DNA from: CAYWBI01 sp964456445
GTDB lineage: Bacteria > Calditrichota > Calditrichia > Calditrichales > J004
Assembly: GCA_964456445.1 (NCBI GenBank)
Contig: CAYWBI010000008.1
Span: forward strand, 1-55,285
DNA: 55,285 nucleotides
Direction: 5' to 3'
The notes below the pieces were generated by a model, which had not been told where the DNA came from, made no database searches, and saw nothing but the letters and a program-made list of their open reading frames with translations. Shown here piece by piece: positions 18,380 through 26,776 of this stretch. Position 1 is the first letter of the stretch. Every line of letters begins with the position of its first letter. A program made the position numbers and the translations under genes.

Positions 18380-19216
18380 TTATAAATTTTCATCCAGAAT
18401 ATTTTTAAAGCTTGTCCATTGAAAGCGTTGAAGCAATGAAGACAGCTTTTTATAATTCCCTGAAATGTTATAATAGTGGCGCCAAGTCTGTATATGGCCC
18501 AACTCCAATTTTGGTTGTTCGGAATCAAATTCCCATGGATGCATATACATTATGGCGGGAAGGCCTTCTTTATTTATTTTATTAATGGCCATGCGGGTGA
18601 ATGCCCCGGGGAAAATACGCAGATAACCGCCTCCGCCAAAAGGCAGGCGCTTACCTAAAACATTTAGGGTGGACATCGGGAACTCGATTAGTTTTTTCCC
18701 TTTTTTTTCAATCGCTATATAACGTTGACGCGGTGCATCCGGCACACCATAGCGGTCATGCCAAATTGGGTACACAGATGAATCATACTTTAGGCCAAGT
18801 TCAAGCATAATTTCCCAACTCCAGAAGGTTTCCCGGACAACCGAAAAAGTAGGCGCCCGAAACCCAAGTACTTTCTGTCCGCTGATATCTTCGAGGGTTT
18901 TTATGGAGTCGCCCAAATCGCTACGGAATTCATCGGGGGTCATCCGGGTAAGCATTTTATGCAAGGAACCATGGCTGGCGATCTCATGGCCCTGTTCACA
19001 GATTTTACGTATCATATCCGGGTGGGCGCGGGCGACCCAGGCCAGGGTAAAAAATGTGGCCTTTACATTGTGTTCATTAAAAAGCCGGAGCAGCGATTCG
19101 ATGTTTTTAACAACGCGTTCGGGTTGGTTTTGCCAATCATCTTGGTGGAAACGGGCCTGTAGCGCTTCGGGGTGAAACCATTCTTCAACATCCACAGAGA
19201 GAATATTCGTTATCAT
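18380..19216 (-). CDS. Polysaccharide deacetylase, XrtA/DUF3473 type
   Basis: A 278-residue NodB-fold deacetylase. The catalytic Asp lies in SVDVEEWFHPE at the start, the metal histidines in SHGSLH, and RAPTFS is the family motif 3. The end GGGGYLRIFP and MYMHPWEFDSEQPKL match the C-terminal DUF3473 extension found in deacetylases of exosortase-linked exopolysaccharide clusters. It would remove N-acetyl groups from a surface polysaccharide. There is no exosortase in the window. It sits between an AraC-type regulator and the membrane response regulator on the same strand. Confidence 0.9.
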   Translation of the reverse strand: MITNILSVDVEEWFHPEALQARFHQDDWQNQPERVVKNIESLLRLFNEHNVKATFFTLAWVARAHPDMIRKICEQGHEIASHGSLHKMLTRMTPDEFRSDLGDSIKTLEDISGQKVLGFRAPTFSVVRETFWSWEIMLELGLKYDSSVYPIWHDRYGVPDAPRQRYIAIEKKGKKLIEFPMSTLNVLGKRLPFGGGGYLRIFPGAFTRMAINKINKEGLPAIMYMHPWEFDSEQPKLELGHIQTWRHYYNISGNYKKLSSLLQRFQWTSFKNILDENL

Positions 19217-19265
19217 TCGTTATTGTTTTCCATTTTGTTGCAGAATTGCCGTATGAAACCGGATT

Positions 19266-19988
19266 TTATACATTGACCGTTTTTTTATATTTTGTGGGCG
19301 ATATCCCTTTGCGATTTTTAAAAGAGCGGCTAAAACTTGAAAGCTCGCTATAACCCAGAATTTGTGAAATTTCCTTTGCGGCAAGGGTTGTATGCGTAAA
19401 TATCAGATCCTCGTAATAATCAAGCACGTCTTGCATAAAAGATCGAAAAGATTTACTTGTTTCACGTTTAAATTCCTGACTAAAATATCCCGCGCTAATA
19501 TTCAAATAGGTGGATAAGCTGTTAATATTGCAATCCGTAATGGGTGCGGATTCGATAAACCGCATTACCCGTTTCATGCGCGGAGAAAGTTCACCAAGCT
19601 GAATACCCAAATCTTTATAAGGTAGCTTTCTCCAATAATTCTCTTTTACATTGGTCATCAACTGCTTTAAATCTGCTTTTCTATTTTCGCCGACTATCAG
19701 TTTTACTTTAGATGAATACGTAAAGTGGGAAAAAGCGCTAAAATTAAGGGAATGGTTATAAAAGATAAAATTAAGCCCAAGGCTTTGTTTTTGCACGGTC
19801 GAGATTCGCTCAAACAACCCAGGATCAAAATCGGTAACCAGCACAAAAAGATAGCTTATGATCTTTTTTATAGGAAGACCTGAACTGTCCTTTAATGTCT
19901 CTAAAAAAATGAAACCACTATCGTGGATGATATCTTCACACTCTTTGCGAATTTGCTCATCATCGGTAATTATCAGTCCTTTATACAT
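19266..19988 (-). CDS. AraC-family regulator with degenerate receiver-like N-terminus
   Basis: The C-terminal 100 residues are an AraC/XylS DNA-binding domain with two helix-turn-helix units (SLSTYLNISAGYFSQEFKRETSKSF and AAKEISQILGYSELSSFSRSFKNRKGISPTKYKK). The N-terminal 120 residues start GLIITDDEQIRKECEDII like a receiver, but the phosphoacceptor position (VLVTDFDPGLFERIS) is followed by an unusual segment and the conserved Lys is unclear. The open frame begins at 20075; I prefer ATG 19988 because AAGGAAAAGGG lies just upstream and the fold begins there, giving about 240 residues. It could control the neighbouring PorV/T9SS pair or the deacetylase. Confidence 0.8.
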   Translation of the reverse strand: MYKGLIITDDEQIRKECEDIIHDSGFIFLETLKDSSGLPIKKIISYLFVLVTDFDPGLFERISTVQKQSLGLNFIFYNHSLNFSAFSHFTYSSKVKLIVGENRKADLKQLMTNVKENYWRKLPYKDLGIQLGELSPRMKRVMRFIESAPITDCNINSLSTYLNISAGYFSQEFKRETSKSFRSFMQDVLDYYEDLIFTHTTLAAKEISQILGYSELSSFSRSFKNRKGISPTKYKKTVNV

Positions 19989-20078
19989 TTCCCTTTTCCT
20001 TTTACAATGTGTATAAACAAGTTTATCCAACATAAAGGATGGGGATTGTGACAAATTCAACGAAATGTTAATCAATAT

Positions 20079-22931
20079 TTAGCGTATAATGACTATTTTG
20101 CCGGTTGCCGCTTTTTTATTGGCGGCATCTCTTACAACAAATAAATAAAGACCCGAGCTAAGGGGTTTACCAGCATTGTTCACCGCCTGCCAGCGAAACA
20201 AGGAAGAGACTTCTTCTTGTACAAAAACCGGCTCGCCAATAAAATTATATACTGTTATTTTGCCCGCTACCGGCAGGTTTGTAAAAAAGATGCCTTTTTG
20301 CTGCAAATCAAGACTGGCCTGATAAGGGATGGGAAAAACATTTACGTTGCCCTCTGCCCCGGTTGTAAAAACAGAATCCGCTGTGCTGCTTACCCGGCCA
20401 TCCGTATCCTCAGAAACTATCCTGAAGTGATATGTGCTGTTCGGCTTTAAATTTGCCAATTGCTGCTGATGGCTTGTCGAATAGGCTGCCTCCCGCTCGG
20501 TTAAAAAGCCATACGATGCCGTCGTGCCATATTGTATCTGGTCCACGGTTGATAAGCGGGTTTCCCAATTCATGTTCAAATTGTTTTCCGCGCCGAAAAA
20601 GGCAATCTGCAGATTGGAAATTTGCTTATCGGAGACTTCCACCGTAAAAACGGAAATCGCCTGGCCACCTGCGCGATCGGTCACCTGCAACAAAAATGTT
20701 TCACGTCCCATAAAACCCGCCGGGGAAAAGAAGGTAAGCTGATGAGCGCCAACATCCAGAAAATGACCGATAAAGGCGTTGGACGGGGCAAGCAGCGATA
20801 TTTCCACAAGATCATCCCAGCCATCGGGTTCAAATACATAGGCGTCCAGGTAAAGCGTATAGGTCGTGTTGGCCACCATGGTTATTAGCGGAATTGCCGA
20901 AATCTGCGGGGGGTCATTAAGAGCAACCACGCGCACGCCAAGGGTATCAAATGCCACGTGCCCCTGAGGATCGCTTACTTTTAAAAATAATTTTTCGTAT
21001 CCATTCCAGTTTGCCTTGGGACGGATACTCAACAACCGGTTTGCGCCATCAATTTCCGCCGAAAGGTTGACCATATTGGTTACGCTCCAGGTCATTTCAC
21101 TATCACTGTTATCGGGGTCATCTACAAAGTCGTCAAGAGTTAATATTTTTTCGGTATCTTCATCCATGGAAAAACCGTTCAGGTTCGAAATTTGTGGCGA
21201 AACACTTAAATCCTGCCGGTACACGGTTACCAGCGCCGTATCGCGCGCCGCATCGGGGTCGCTGGCATACACGGGTATTTCTTCCTCACCAAACCATGTA
21301 TCGGCCACACTAAAGTTTGCAATGCCATTGGATATCGAGATGGTAACATTCTGGCTGTTAGCGGTTTGCCATGTGAGTTCCGGGAGCACGTTGTCCACAT
21401 CTGCCGTGTATTTTTTCAAATCCAGGGCCGCGCTTGTATTTGTCGAAAGATTAATAGCGGGCAAAACCTGCATGACCGGGGCATCATTAATGGCAGATAC
21501 AGAGACCGTCACCTGGGCGCTGTCTATGTTCTGGGCCGGATCGTTTACATAAAGCCAGATGCGCGTCTCCCCAAACCAATTTTGTGCCGGTATAAATGTA
21601 GCAACATGGGTCGTTTGATCGATGCTTATCTCCATATTCGGATTCACTGCGCTATACCAAAATAAATTTTCCACAGGATCATCGGGATCGTTTACAAAAC
21701 TGTTTAATGACAATGTGCCCGATTGGTCTTCTTTAAAAGAAACCGTTGGCAAAACGTCAATTACAGGTGCAAGGGCCGTGGTGGATGTTATCCGAACGAT
21801 TAAGGTATCACTTGCAATTGCGCTGGCAGGATCATTAACATGAACAATAATATATTCAAAACCGGCCCAGGACGCAGGTGAAGTGATTGTCAGATCATCG
21901 CTGGCGTCGTCAAAACCAAGCGCCACCCGGTTATAATTTACAAACTGCCATTGCAGTTGATCCACGGTGTTGTCGATATCCGAAATATAGGGCGACAAAT
22001 CGACGGTAAGGACACTGTCTTCCGGCATGGTCACTGCGGGCAAATTGCTTAATACCGGCGCATCATTAACCGCATTTACAATAATGGTTATATCCGTTTG
22101 ATCGGTCAAGCCGTCCTGATCCGTAACAGTAATTGTCGTTGTCCGGCTGCCGTTCCAGTTGGGGGCCGGCTTTATGGTAAGAACATCGTTGGAAATGGAC
22201 AGGGTTATTGAATTTACCTGTGTAGCGGTATAGCCCAATTGGTTGACATCGCTATCGGTATCCGTAACATAGTCCGAAAGTTTTAATGATTTTTGTGTAT
22301 CCTCATCCAGTTTTTGATCAGGGATTGCGGAAAAAACCGGCGCTGAGGCGGTTGCACCTGTCGTCGATTTTATGACCATTTTTTGCAAATCACTAAATCC
22401 CTGTGGATCACTTGCCTTAAAGGACAGCGTTTCCTGACCCGACCAGTTGGAAGGGGTTGTAATGGTGGCCACGCGGTTGGAGATTGAAACGCTTAATTTA
22501 GAAGCGCCAGTGATGCTCCAGGCGATGGTATTGTCAGGATCATCCGGGTCATCTACATGTGGGTCCAATTGGATATTAACCACGGTATCCGCGGGCCAGA
22601 TATAGCTGCCTGATAACCCGCTTACCTTTGGCACGCCAACGCTTACTTCAGACGAAAAAGCACTTACGTTCAAGGAAAAATCCACGGCCTTAATGCGATA
22701 ATAATAAAGGACCCCTTTTTGGAAGGTTTTATCGGCAAAAGTATTGGCGGGAAAGTAAACACTGTCAATTTGGGTTGAGGCATTCGGATTGCCATCGCGA
22801 AAGACACGATACAGATATAAGTCGTTTTCCGTTCCCTTGTCCCAACTCAATTTTATAGACGATGTTTGCCCAAAGAGGCCAGAAGCCATCAACAGGGCCA
22901 GCCAGACTGTAAAAAAAACTTTATTTAACAT
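20079..22931 (-). CDS. Large secreted cadherin-like protein with T9SS sorting domain
   Basis: About 950 residues with a signal peptide ending LFGQ. A fibronectin type III-like domain (about 25-100) is followed by six or seven tandem cadherin-like repeats, each with a DEDT..LxLxxYVxDxDN opening and a TWxGxExxxxxxxD closing (VSDPQGH, VNDPA, VTDQDG). Another Fn3-like domain comes near 770-860. The last 85 residues (VFPIPYQ, ITVYNFIGEPVF, LSSGLYLFVV) form a type IX secretion C-terminal domain. It is probably a surface adhesin. I use ATG 22931, which keeps the signal peptide intact and overlaps the upstream PorV gene by 11 bp. Confidence 0.88.
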   Translation of the reverse strand: MLNKVFFTVWLALLMASGLFGQTSSIKLSWDKGTENDLYLYRVFRDGNPNASTQIDSVYFPANTFADKTFQKGVLYYYRIKAVDFSLNVSAFSSEVSVGVPKVSGLSGSYIWPADTVVNIQLDPHVDDPDDPDNTIAWSITGASKLSVSISNRVATITTPSNWSGQETLSFKASDPQGFSDLQKMVIKSTTGATASAPVFSAIPDQKLDEDTQKSLKLSDYVTDTDSDVNQLGYTATQVNSITLSISNDVLTIKPAPNWNGSRTTTITVTDQDGLTDQTDITIIVNAVNDAPVLSNLPAVTMPEDSVLTVDLSPYISDIDNTVDQLQWQFVNYNRVALGFDDASDDLTITSPASWAGFEYIIVHVNDPASAIASDTLIVRITSTTALAPVIDVLPTVSFKEDQSGTLSLNSFVNDPDDPVENLFWYSAVNPNMEISIDQTTHVATFIPAQNWFGETRIWLYVNDPAQNIDSAQVTVSVSAINDAPVMQVLPAINLSTNTSAALDLKKYTADVDNVLPELTWQTANSQNVTISISNGIANFSVADTWFGEEEIPVYASDPDAARDTALVTVYRQDLSVSPQISNLNGFSMDEDTEKILTLDDFVDDPDNSDSEMTWSVTNMVNLSAEIDGANRLLSIRPKANWNGYEKLFLKVSDPQGHVAFDTLGVRVVALNDPPQISAIPLITMVANTTYTLYLDAYVFEPDGWDDLVEISLLAPSNAFIGHFLDVGAHQLTFFSPAGFMGRETFLLQVTDRAGGQAISVFTVEVSDKQISNLQIAFFGAENNLNMNWETRLSTVDQIQYGTTASYGFLTEREAAYSTSHQQQLANLKPNSTYHFRIVSEDTDGRVSSTADSVFTTGAEGNVNVFPIPYQASLDLQQKGIFFTNLPVAGKITVYNFIGEPVFVQEEVSSLFRWQAVNNAGKPLSSGLYLFVVRDAANKKAATGKIVIIR

Positions 22932-24156
22932 GAACTTCCAACTTTCTGGAAAAATCACTTTCAATGTTATTTATAATTGAGGTTACACTGACGAAAAGCG
23001 TTCCATGCAAACGCGATGGTTTCCGGAAGACATGGGCGTTTCGCGTTAATAATTGTTTGTTCAGTTTTTGCCATTTCCCATCAGCCTTCAATTTCATATA
23101 AATGTTATAGCGCGCACCGGAGACTTTATTCCAATAAATAACCAAGCGTCTATTTCGAATGGCATATTTGATTTTTACCGGCGGCTGTAATTTTATTACC
23201 GGTTGGCTATGAGATATTTTTCTGCTATAACTATATGTACGTGGAATATTAAAATGGAAACTGAAACCGATACGATGGGTATTGCCTAAATCCTGAGATG
23301 CATAAAAGGTATAGTCCAGTAAATAGCGGTTCGAAAGATTTAATCCCGCGCCATATCCCGGATTAAAACTTTGCCCCGGACGAAACTGGTTGCCAAAACG
23401 CAGGGAAAAAGTACGCATGAACGTATATTCCATTCCCGCTGCATAATTAATATCCGTATCCACGGACTTAACAACGTCAAAGGCAAGATGCAGTCCACTG
23501 CCATACAAACGGTAGGCAACGCCAAGGCGGTATTGCATCGGCAGCCTCTCGCGGGCAACATCATATTGTACATCACCACCGATATTTTGAACGGCCGCGC
23601 CCAGGGTTAAGCCACGAATAAATGTGTACATATATAAACCCGCGTCCAGGGCAACACCGTTTACCCGGAAACCGGCCAGATCATCCTGAAAATATTTCAC
23701 CCCTAATCCGAGGTAAAAACTGGGGTGGATGCGGTAACCGATGCCAAGCTGAACAATACTGGAAGAAACATCAAAAGCACTGGTGGCATTGCCAAAATTA
23801 TCTTTCCCAATAATGGAGGGCATCCACATATGCGACACACTTAGGGCAAAACCAAGTTTACGGTCAAAATTATATCCAACAAGAAGATTATCGAAACGGA
23901 TATCCTGGAACCATTGGGTATGGTTCAGGGCCACTGCCCCTTCCCGTATATTGGCCAACCCGGCAGGATTAAAAAAGATGGCATTCTCATCATTCGCAAC
24001 AGCGGTAAAGGCGTCACCAAAACCACCGGCGCGGGCGCTGATGCCGGATCGCAGAAACAAATTTCCGGCGGACCCGGCCGAGGCCGAGGGCGTTTGGGCC
24101 ATAACGGGACCGGTTAGGGAAAGAAACATAACAAGTAAAGGTATAACGATTTTCAT
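22921..24156 (-). CDS. porV: PorV-family outer-membrane protein with C-terminal Fn3-like domain
   Basis: About 411 residues with signal peptide MKIVIPLLVMFLSLTGPVMAQ. The PorV barrel shows FLRSGISARAGGFGDAFTAVANDENAIFFNPAGLA at the start, the defining sequence of PorV/PorQ proteins. After the barrel (end near residue 315, NTHRIGFSFHF) an extra 95-residue region follows (KIKYAIRNRRLVIYWNKVSGARYNIYM), which looks like a fibronectin type III domain; this is not part of ordinary PorV. The frame is open from 24237, but the signal peptide sets the start at 24156. The downstream T9SS substrate overlaps its stop, suggesting a dedicated carrier-cargo pair. Confidence 0.88.
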   Translation of the reverse strand: MKIVIPLLVMFLSLTGPVMAQTPSASAGSAGNLFLRSGISARAGGFGDAFTAVANDENAIFFNPAGLANIREGAVALNHTQWFQDIRFDNLLVGYNFDRKLGFALSVSHMWMPSIIGKDNFGNATSAFDVSSSIVQLGIGYRIHPSFYLGLGVKYFQDDLAGFRVNGVALDAGLYMYTFIRGLTLGAAVQNIGGDVQYDVARERLPMQYRLGVAYRLYGSGLHLAFDVVKSVDTDINYAAGMEYTFMRTFSLRFGNQFRPGQSFNPGYGAGLNLSNRYLLDYTFYASQDLGNTHRIGFSFHFNIPRTYSYSRKISHSQPVIKLQPPVKIKYAIRNRRLVIYWNKVSGARYNIYMKLKADGKWQKLNKQLLTRNAHVFRKPSRLHGTLFVSVTSIINNIESDFSRKLEVHVK

Positions 24157-24339
24157 CCTACATCCATATTTTTCCTTGTCCATACTGCAAACACAATGCC
24201 ATAATGAAACATCATTGATATCGGGGCCGGGAGGCAAGCATTTTTATATTGTTGTACAATTATTTTACAACCAAAATCCTTGCGGGCTATGTAGCATGGA
24301 TATAGCCGTTATACCGCAATGACACCCAAGCACGTGTCT

Positions 24340-25440
24340 TTATGGCCGGGCCAGATGCGATACGATCTTTGTCATGGATTTAGGCGATACCAGCAAATTC
24401 GTATAACTTGCGTTTGCCAATGGGCATGAACATTCCCTGGCCTTGATGCTGGCCCGAATTTTTTTTGCGCTGCGGCTGTTCCAGATGGCCTTAAAATCAT
24501 AATTGTATTCACGCAGGTTCCCCATGGAATCCGCCCGGATACAACACGGCCAAACATCGCCATCAGGGGATATTTGGCAGGAAGTGATCCCCGCAAAACA
24601 GGGGATTATCTGTTTGTCTTCCAATAGATTGCGTTTGACCATTTCGTAATATTCCAGCCGAAAGGCCTGTGCAATACGAGCAACGCCATGCAATTTACTC
24701 TTTTTCATTTCAGCGGTGAGGAAATCAATAACGTTTTTATATTTTTCATAGGAAGGCGTGATCCCACCGGCCATCGTCCCCAGTTCCACCCTTTCCTCGG
24801 CAATTTCTGTTATATAGGAATCGGGATCCATTTTAATTAAGTGTTTATAGATCTCCGGGAAATTATCTACATTGAAATTGGAAATAACAGTATGTATCCC
24901 CAGGGTAAAATTTGGCCTGTCACGAAACTTAGATAAAGCTTCATAGGTTTGCATAGCCCGGTCCCAGTTGCCGGGGAAACCACGAATTTCGTTGTGCTTT
25001 TCCCCAATTTCATCCAAAGAGAGATTAATTATAATGTCCGACTCCTTGCAATAATCAATCATCTCTTCCATACGACCGGGAATAACCTTGTACAAACTGC
25101 CATTGGTGGGGATGTTTATGATTCCAGGCTTGCAATGATCGTACGCCAGTTTTACACAATCGACGATGTCCTTGCGTAAAAAGGGTTCGCCTCCACTAAA
25201 TGTAAACCAATAGGGCGCCTCGCCAAGCTGGGAAAATATCTTATCGTATTCATCCAGGGTCAGGTTTTCCACCCGTTTTTCATATACATTACAGGTGTTG
25301 CAGCGTGAGTTACAGGAATAAAGCAAGCTCACCGTAAAGTTCATCGGCAAGGGAGCGTTTTTGCCGCCAAAATGATATTGTTTATGAAATCTCGGAATGC
25401 CTGAGATAAGCTGAATTTTTTTCTTTGTACGAGGGTCCAT
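24340..25440 (-). CDS. Radical SAM/SPASM protein
   Basis: A 366-residue enzyme with the radical SAM cluster motif C43-X3-C47-X2-C50 in LLYSCNSRCNTCNVY, the FSGGEPFLR motif and a C-terminal SPASM region with cysteines in PCFAG, SCQ, WPCC and ECSCP for auxiliary iron-sulfur clusters. SPASM proteins mostly mature peptides or modify sugars and lipids. No precursor peptide gene is visible. It starts 11 bp after the stop of a geranylgeranyl-reductase gene, so both are likely on one message. A role in modifying an isoprenoid lipid is inferred from position alone. Confidence 0.9.
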   Translation of the reverse strand: MDPRTKKKIQLISGIPRFHKQYHFGGKNAPLPMNFTVSLLYSCNSRCNTCNVYEKRVENLTLDEYDKIFSQLGEAPYWFTFSGGEPFLRKDIVDCVKLAYDHCKPGIINIPTNGSLYKVIPGRMEEMIDYCKESDIIINLSLDEIGEKHNEIRGFPGNWDRAMQTYEALSKFRDRPNFTLGIHTVISNFNVDNFPEIYKHLIKMDPDSYITEIAEERVELGTMAGGITPSYEKYKNVIDFLTAEMKKSKLHGVARIAQAFRLEYYEMVKRNLLEDKQIIPCFAGITSCQISPDGDVWPCCIRADSMGNLREYNYDFKAIWNSRSAKKIRASIKARECSCPLANASYTNLLVSPKSMTKIVSHLARP

Positions 25441-25451
25441 TGTTCTCCAGG

Positions 25452-26642
25452 CTATTTGTGGGACAGGGTTTGTGCAGAATTTATAACTGCCGGTTTACCC
25501 AACAGCGGATAGAATAAAATTTTTATTTTGTTCCAACGGGTATATTTTGCGCCAAAGGCTATTACCGCCAATACCTTTACCGGAAAACCAACACCAAATT
25601 TTAAACTGGCTATAATAATTTTGGCTACAAAAATTTGTTTACGCAGGTCTTTTAAAAAACCTTTGCCAATTTTCACATCATATTCCTGCAATATAGAATG
25701 GCTAAAATTATTTTTATCAAAAGCTTTTAAAAGAACCGCGGCAGCAGCTTCGGCAGCGTCCATCGTATAATCGATGCCGGCGCCAAAAAGGGGGCTGACC
25801 ATTCCCCCGGCATCACCGATTACGAGCTGCGAATCGTCAGAAAAATGATCGATGAGCCACATGGGTATAAAACCGCCCTTTTTATCAACAATGTTGTGCC
25901 CCTTTAACAGAGGCGCTGTATCTTTGTAGTTTTCGATAAAATCAAACAGTTTATCCTTGACTTTTATTCCTTTGTCAATTTCCTTTTGAATCGTTCCCAC
26001 CCCAATATTGGACTCTTTCTGATTGGGAAATATCCAGCCATAACCCCAGGGGAAAAGTGTATAATCGAGATATATTTTAATCTCATTGGGATCAAAAGGC
26101 ACCGTATCTATTTCATAAGCATAGGCATAGGCCCAATATTTTTTATTTTGCTTGTGGTCAAAACGTGGATTGTTTTTGGCAAGTGTATGCGGCCCATCGG
26201 CAAAGGCGATAACTTTACAATCAACCGTCAATTTCTCCCTGGTCTGCAAATCCATAAATTCCACTTCTGCCCGTCCCGGTTCAAAGACCTGCCAGTTGGT
26301 GGCTTTGGCCCGCGTGCGCAGTTCCGCCCCCCTGGCTTGTGCTTTTTCCGACAGGTAACGATCAAACACGCGGCGCTTTACCGTGACTTGGTCACAATCA
26401 TACGAAACTTCGCCCCAGGGCATAATAAAGGTATTTTTATGGATCGGATTTTCGATTACATCCGCATTGCCGGCATACTTATCAAAATAAGGCCTGTCAA
26501 ACAAACCGCCACAGGCCGAAGTCTTTCCGGAGAAAATATCCTTTTCCAACAGTAAAATTTTTTTACCGGCTTCGGCCAATTTGTATGCCAACACGGAACC
26601 GCCCGGCCCGGCCCCGATTATCACCACATCATACGCTTCCAT
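25452..26642 (-). CDS. Geranylgeranyl reductase family flavoprotein (copy 1)
   Basis: About 396 residues. The FAD-binding GAGPGGSVLAYKLAEAG comes first, SACGGLF carries the family Cys near the substrate pocket, GWIFPNQ...IGVG and GDAGGMVSPLFGAGIDYTMDA are the second and third flavin motifs. These enzymes reduce the double bonds of geranylgeranyl chains in archaeal lipids, chlorophyll or menaquinone. The open frame begins at 26717, but the extra N-terminal codons run through a terminator hairpin of the upstream gene and ATG 26642 has AAAGGAAA in front, so the shorter form is chosen. It precedes the radical SAM gene. Confidence 0.9.
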   Translation of the reverse strand: MEAYDVVIIGAGPGGSVLAYKLAEAGKKILLLEKDIFSGKTSACGGLFDRPYFDKYAGNADVIENPIHKNTFIMPWGEVSYDCDQVTVKRRVFDRYLSEKAQARGAELRTRAKATNWQVFEPGRAEVEFMDLQTREKLTVDCKVIAFADGPHTLAKNNPRFDHKQNKKYWAYAYAYEIDTVPFDPNEIKIYLDYTLFPWGYGWIFPNQKESNIGVGTIQKEIDKGIKVKDKLFDFIENYKDTAPLLKGHNIVDKKGGFIPMWLIDHFSDDSQLVIGDAGGMVSPLFGAGIDYTMDAAEAAAAVLLKAFDKNNFSHSILQEYDVKIGKGFLKDLRKQIFVAKIIIASLKFGVGFPVKVLAVIAFGAKYTRWNKIKILFYPLLGKPAVINSAQTLSHK

Positions 26643-26705
26643 ATTTTCCTTTATTTTTCCCATAGCGTGACTATCGAGAGAAAACGGCACGGTCTTTAAA
26701 GCTGG

Positions 26706-26749
26706 CATAAAAAACAAAACAGCCTGCGCCGTATAGAACGGGCAGGCTG
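26706..26749 (-). terminator. Intrinsic terminator downstream of the FG-GAP protein gene
   Basis: On the minus strand CAGCCTGC (26749-26742) pairs perfectly with GCAGGCTG (26727-26720) across a 14-base loop, followed by TTTTGTTTTTTAT. It lies 27 bases after the stop codon of the upstream gene. Confidence 0.85.
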
Positions 26750-26776
26750 AATACAGTAAACAGCAATAAAATAATT

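Noticed and set aside
23783..24322. 179-codon plus-strand frame over the PorV gene
   Set aside because: Antisense to a gene with clear signal peptide and barrel; no domain seen.
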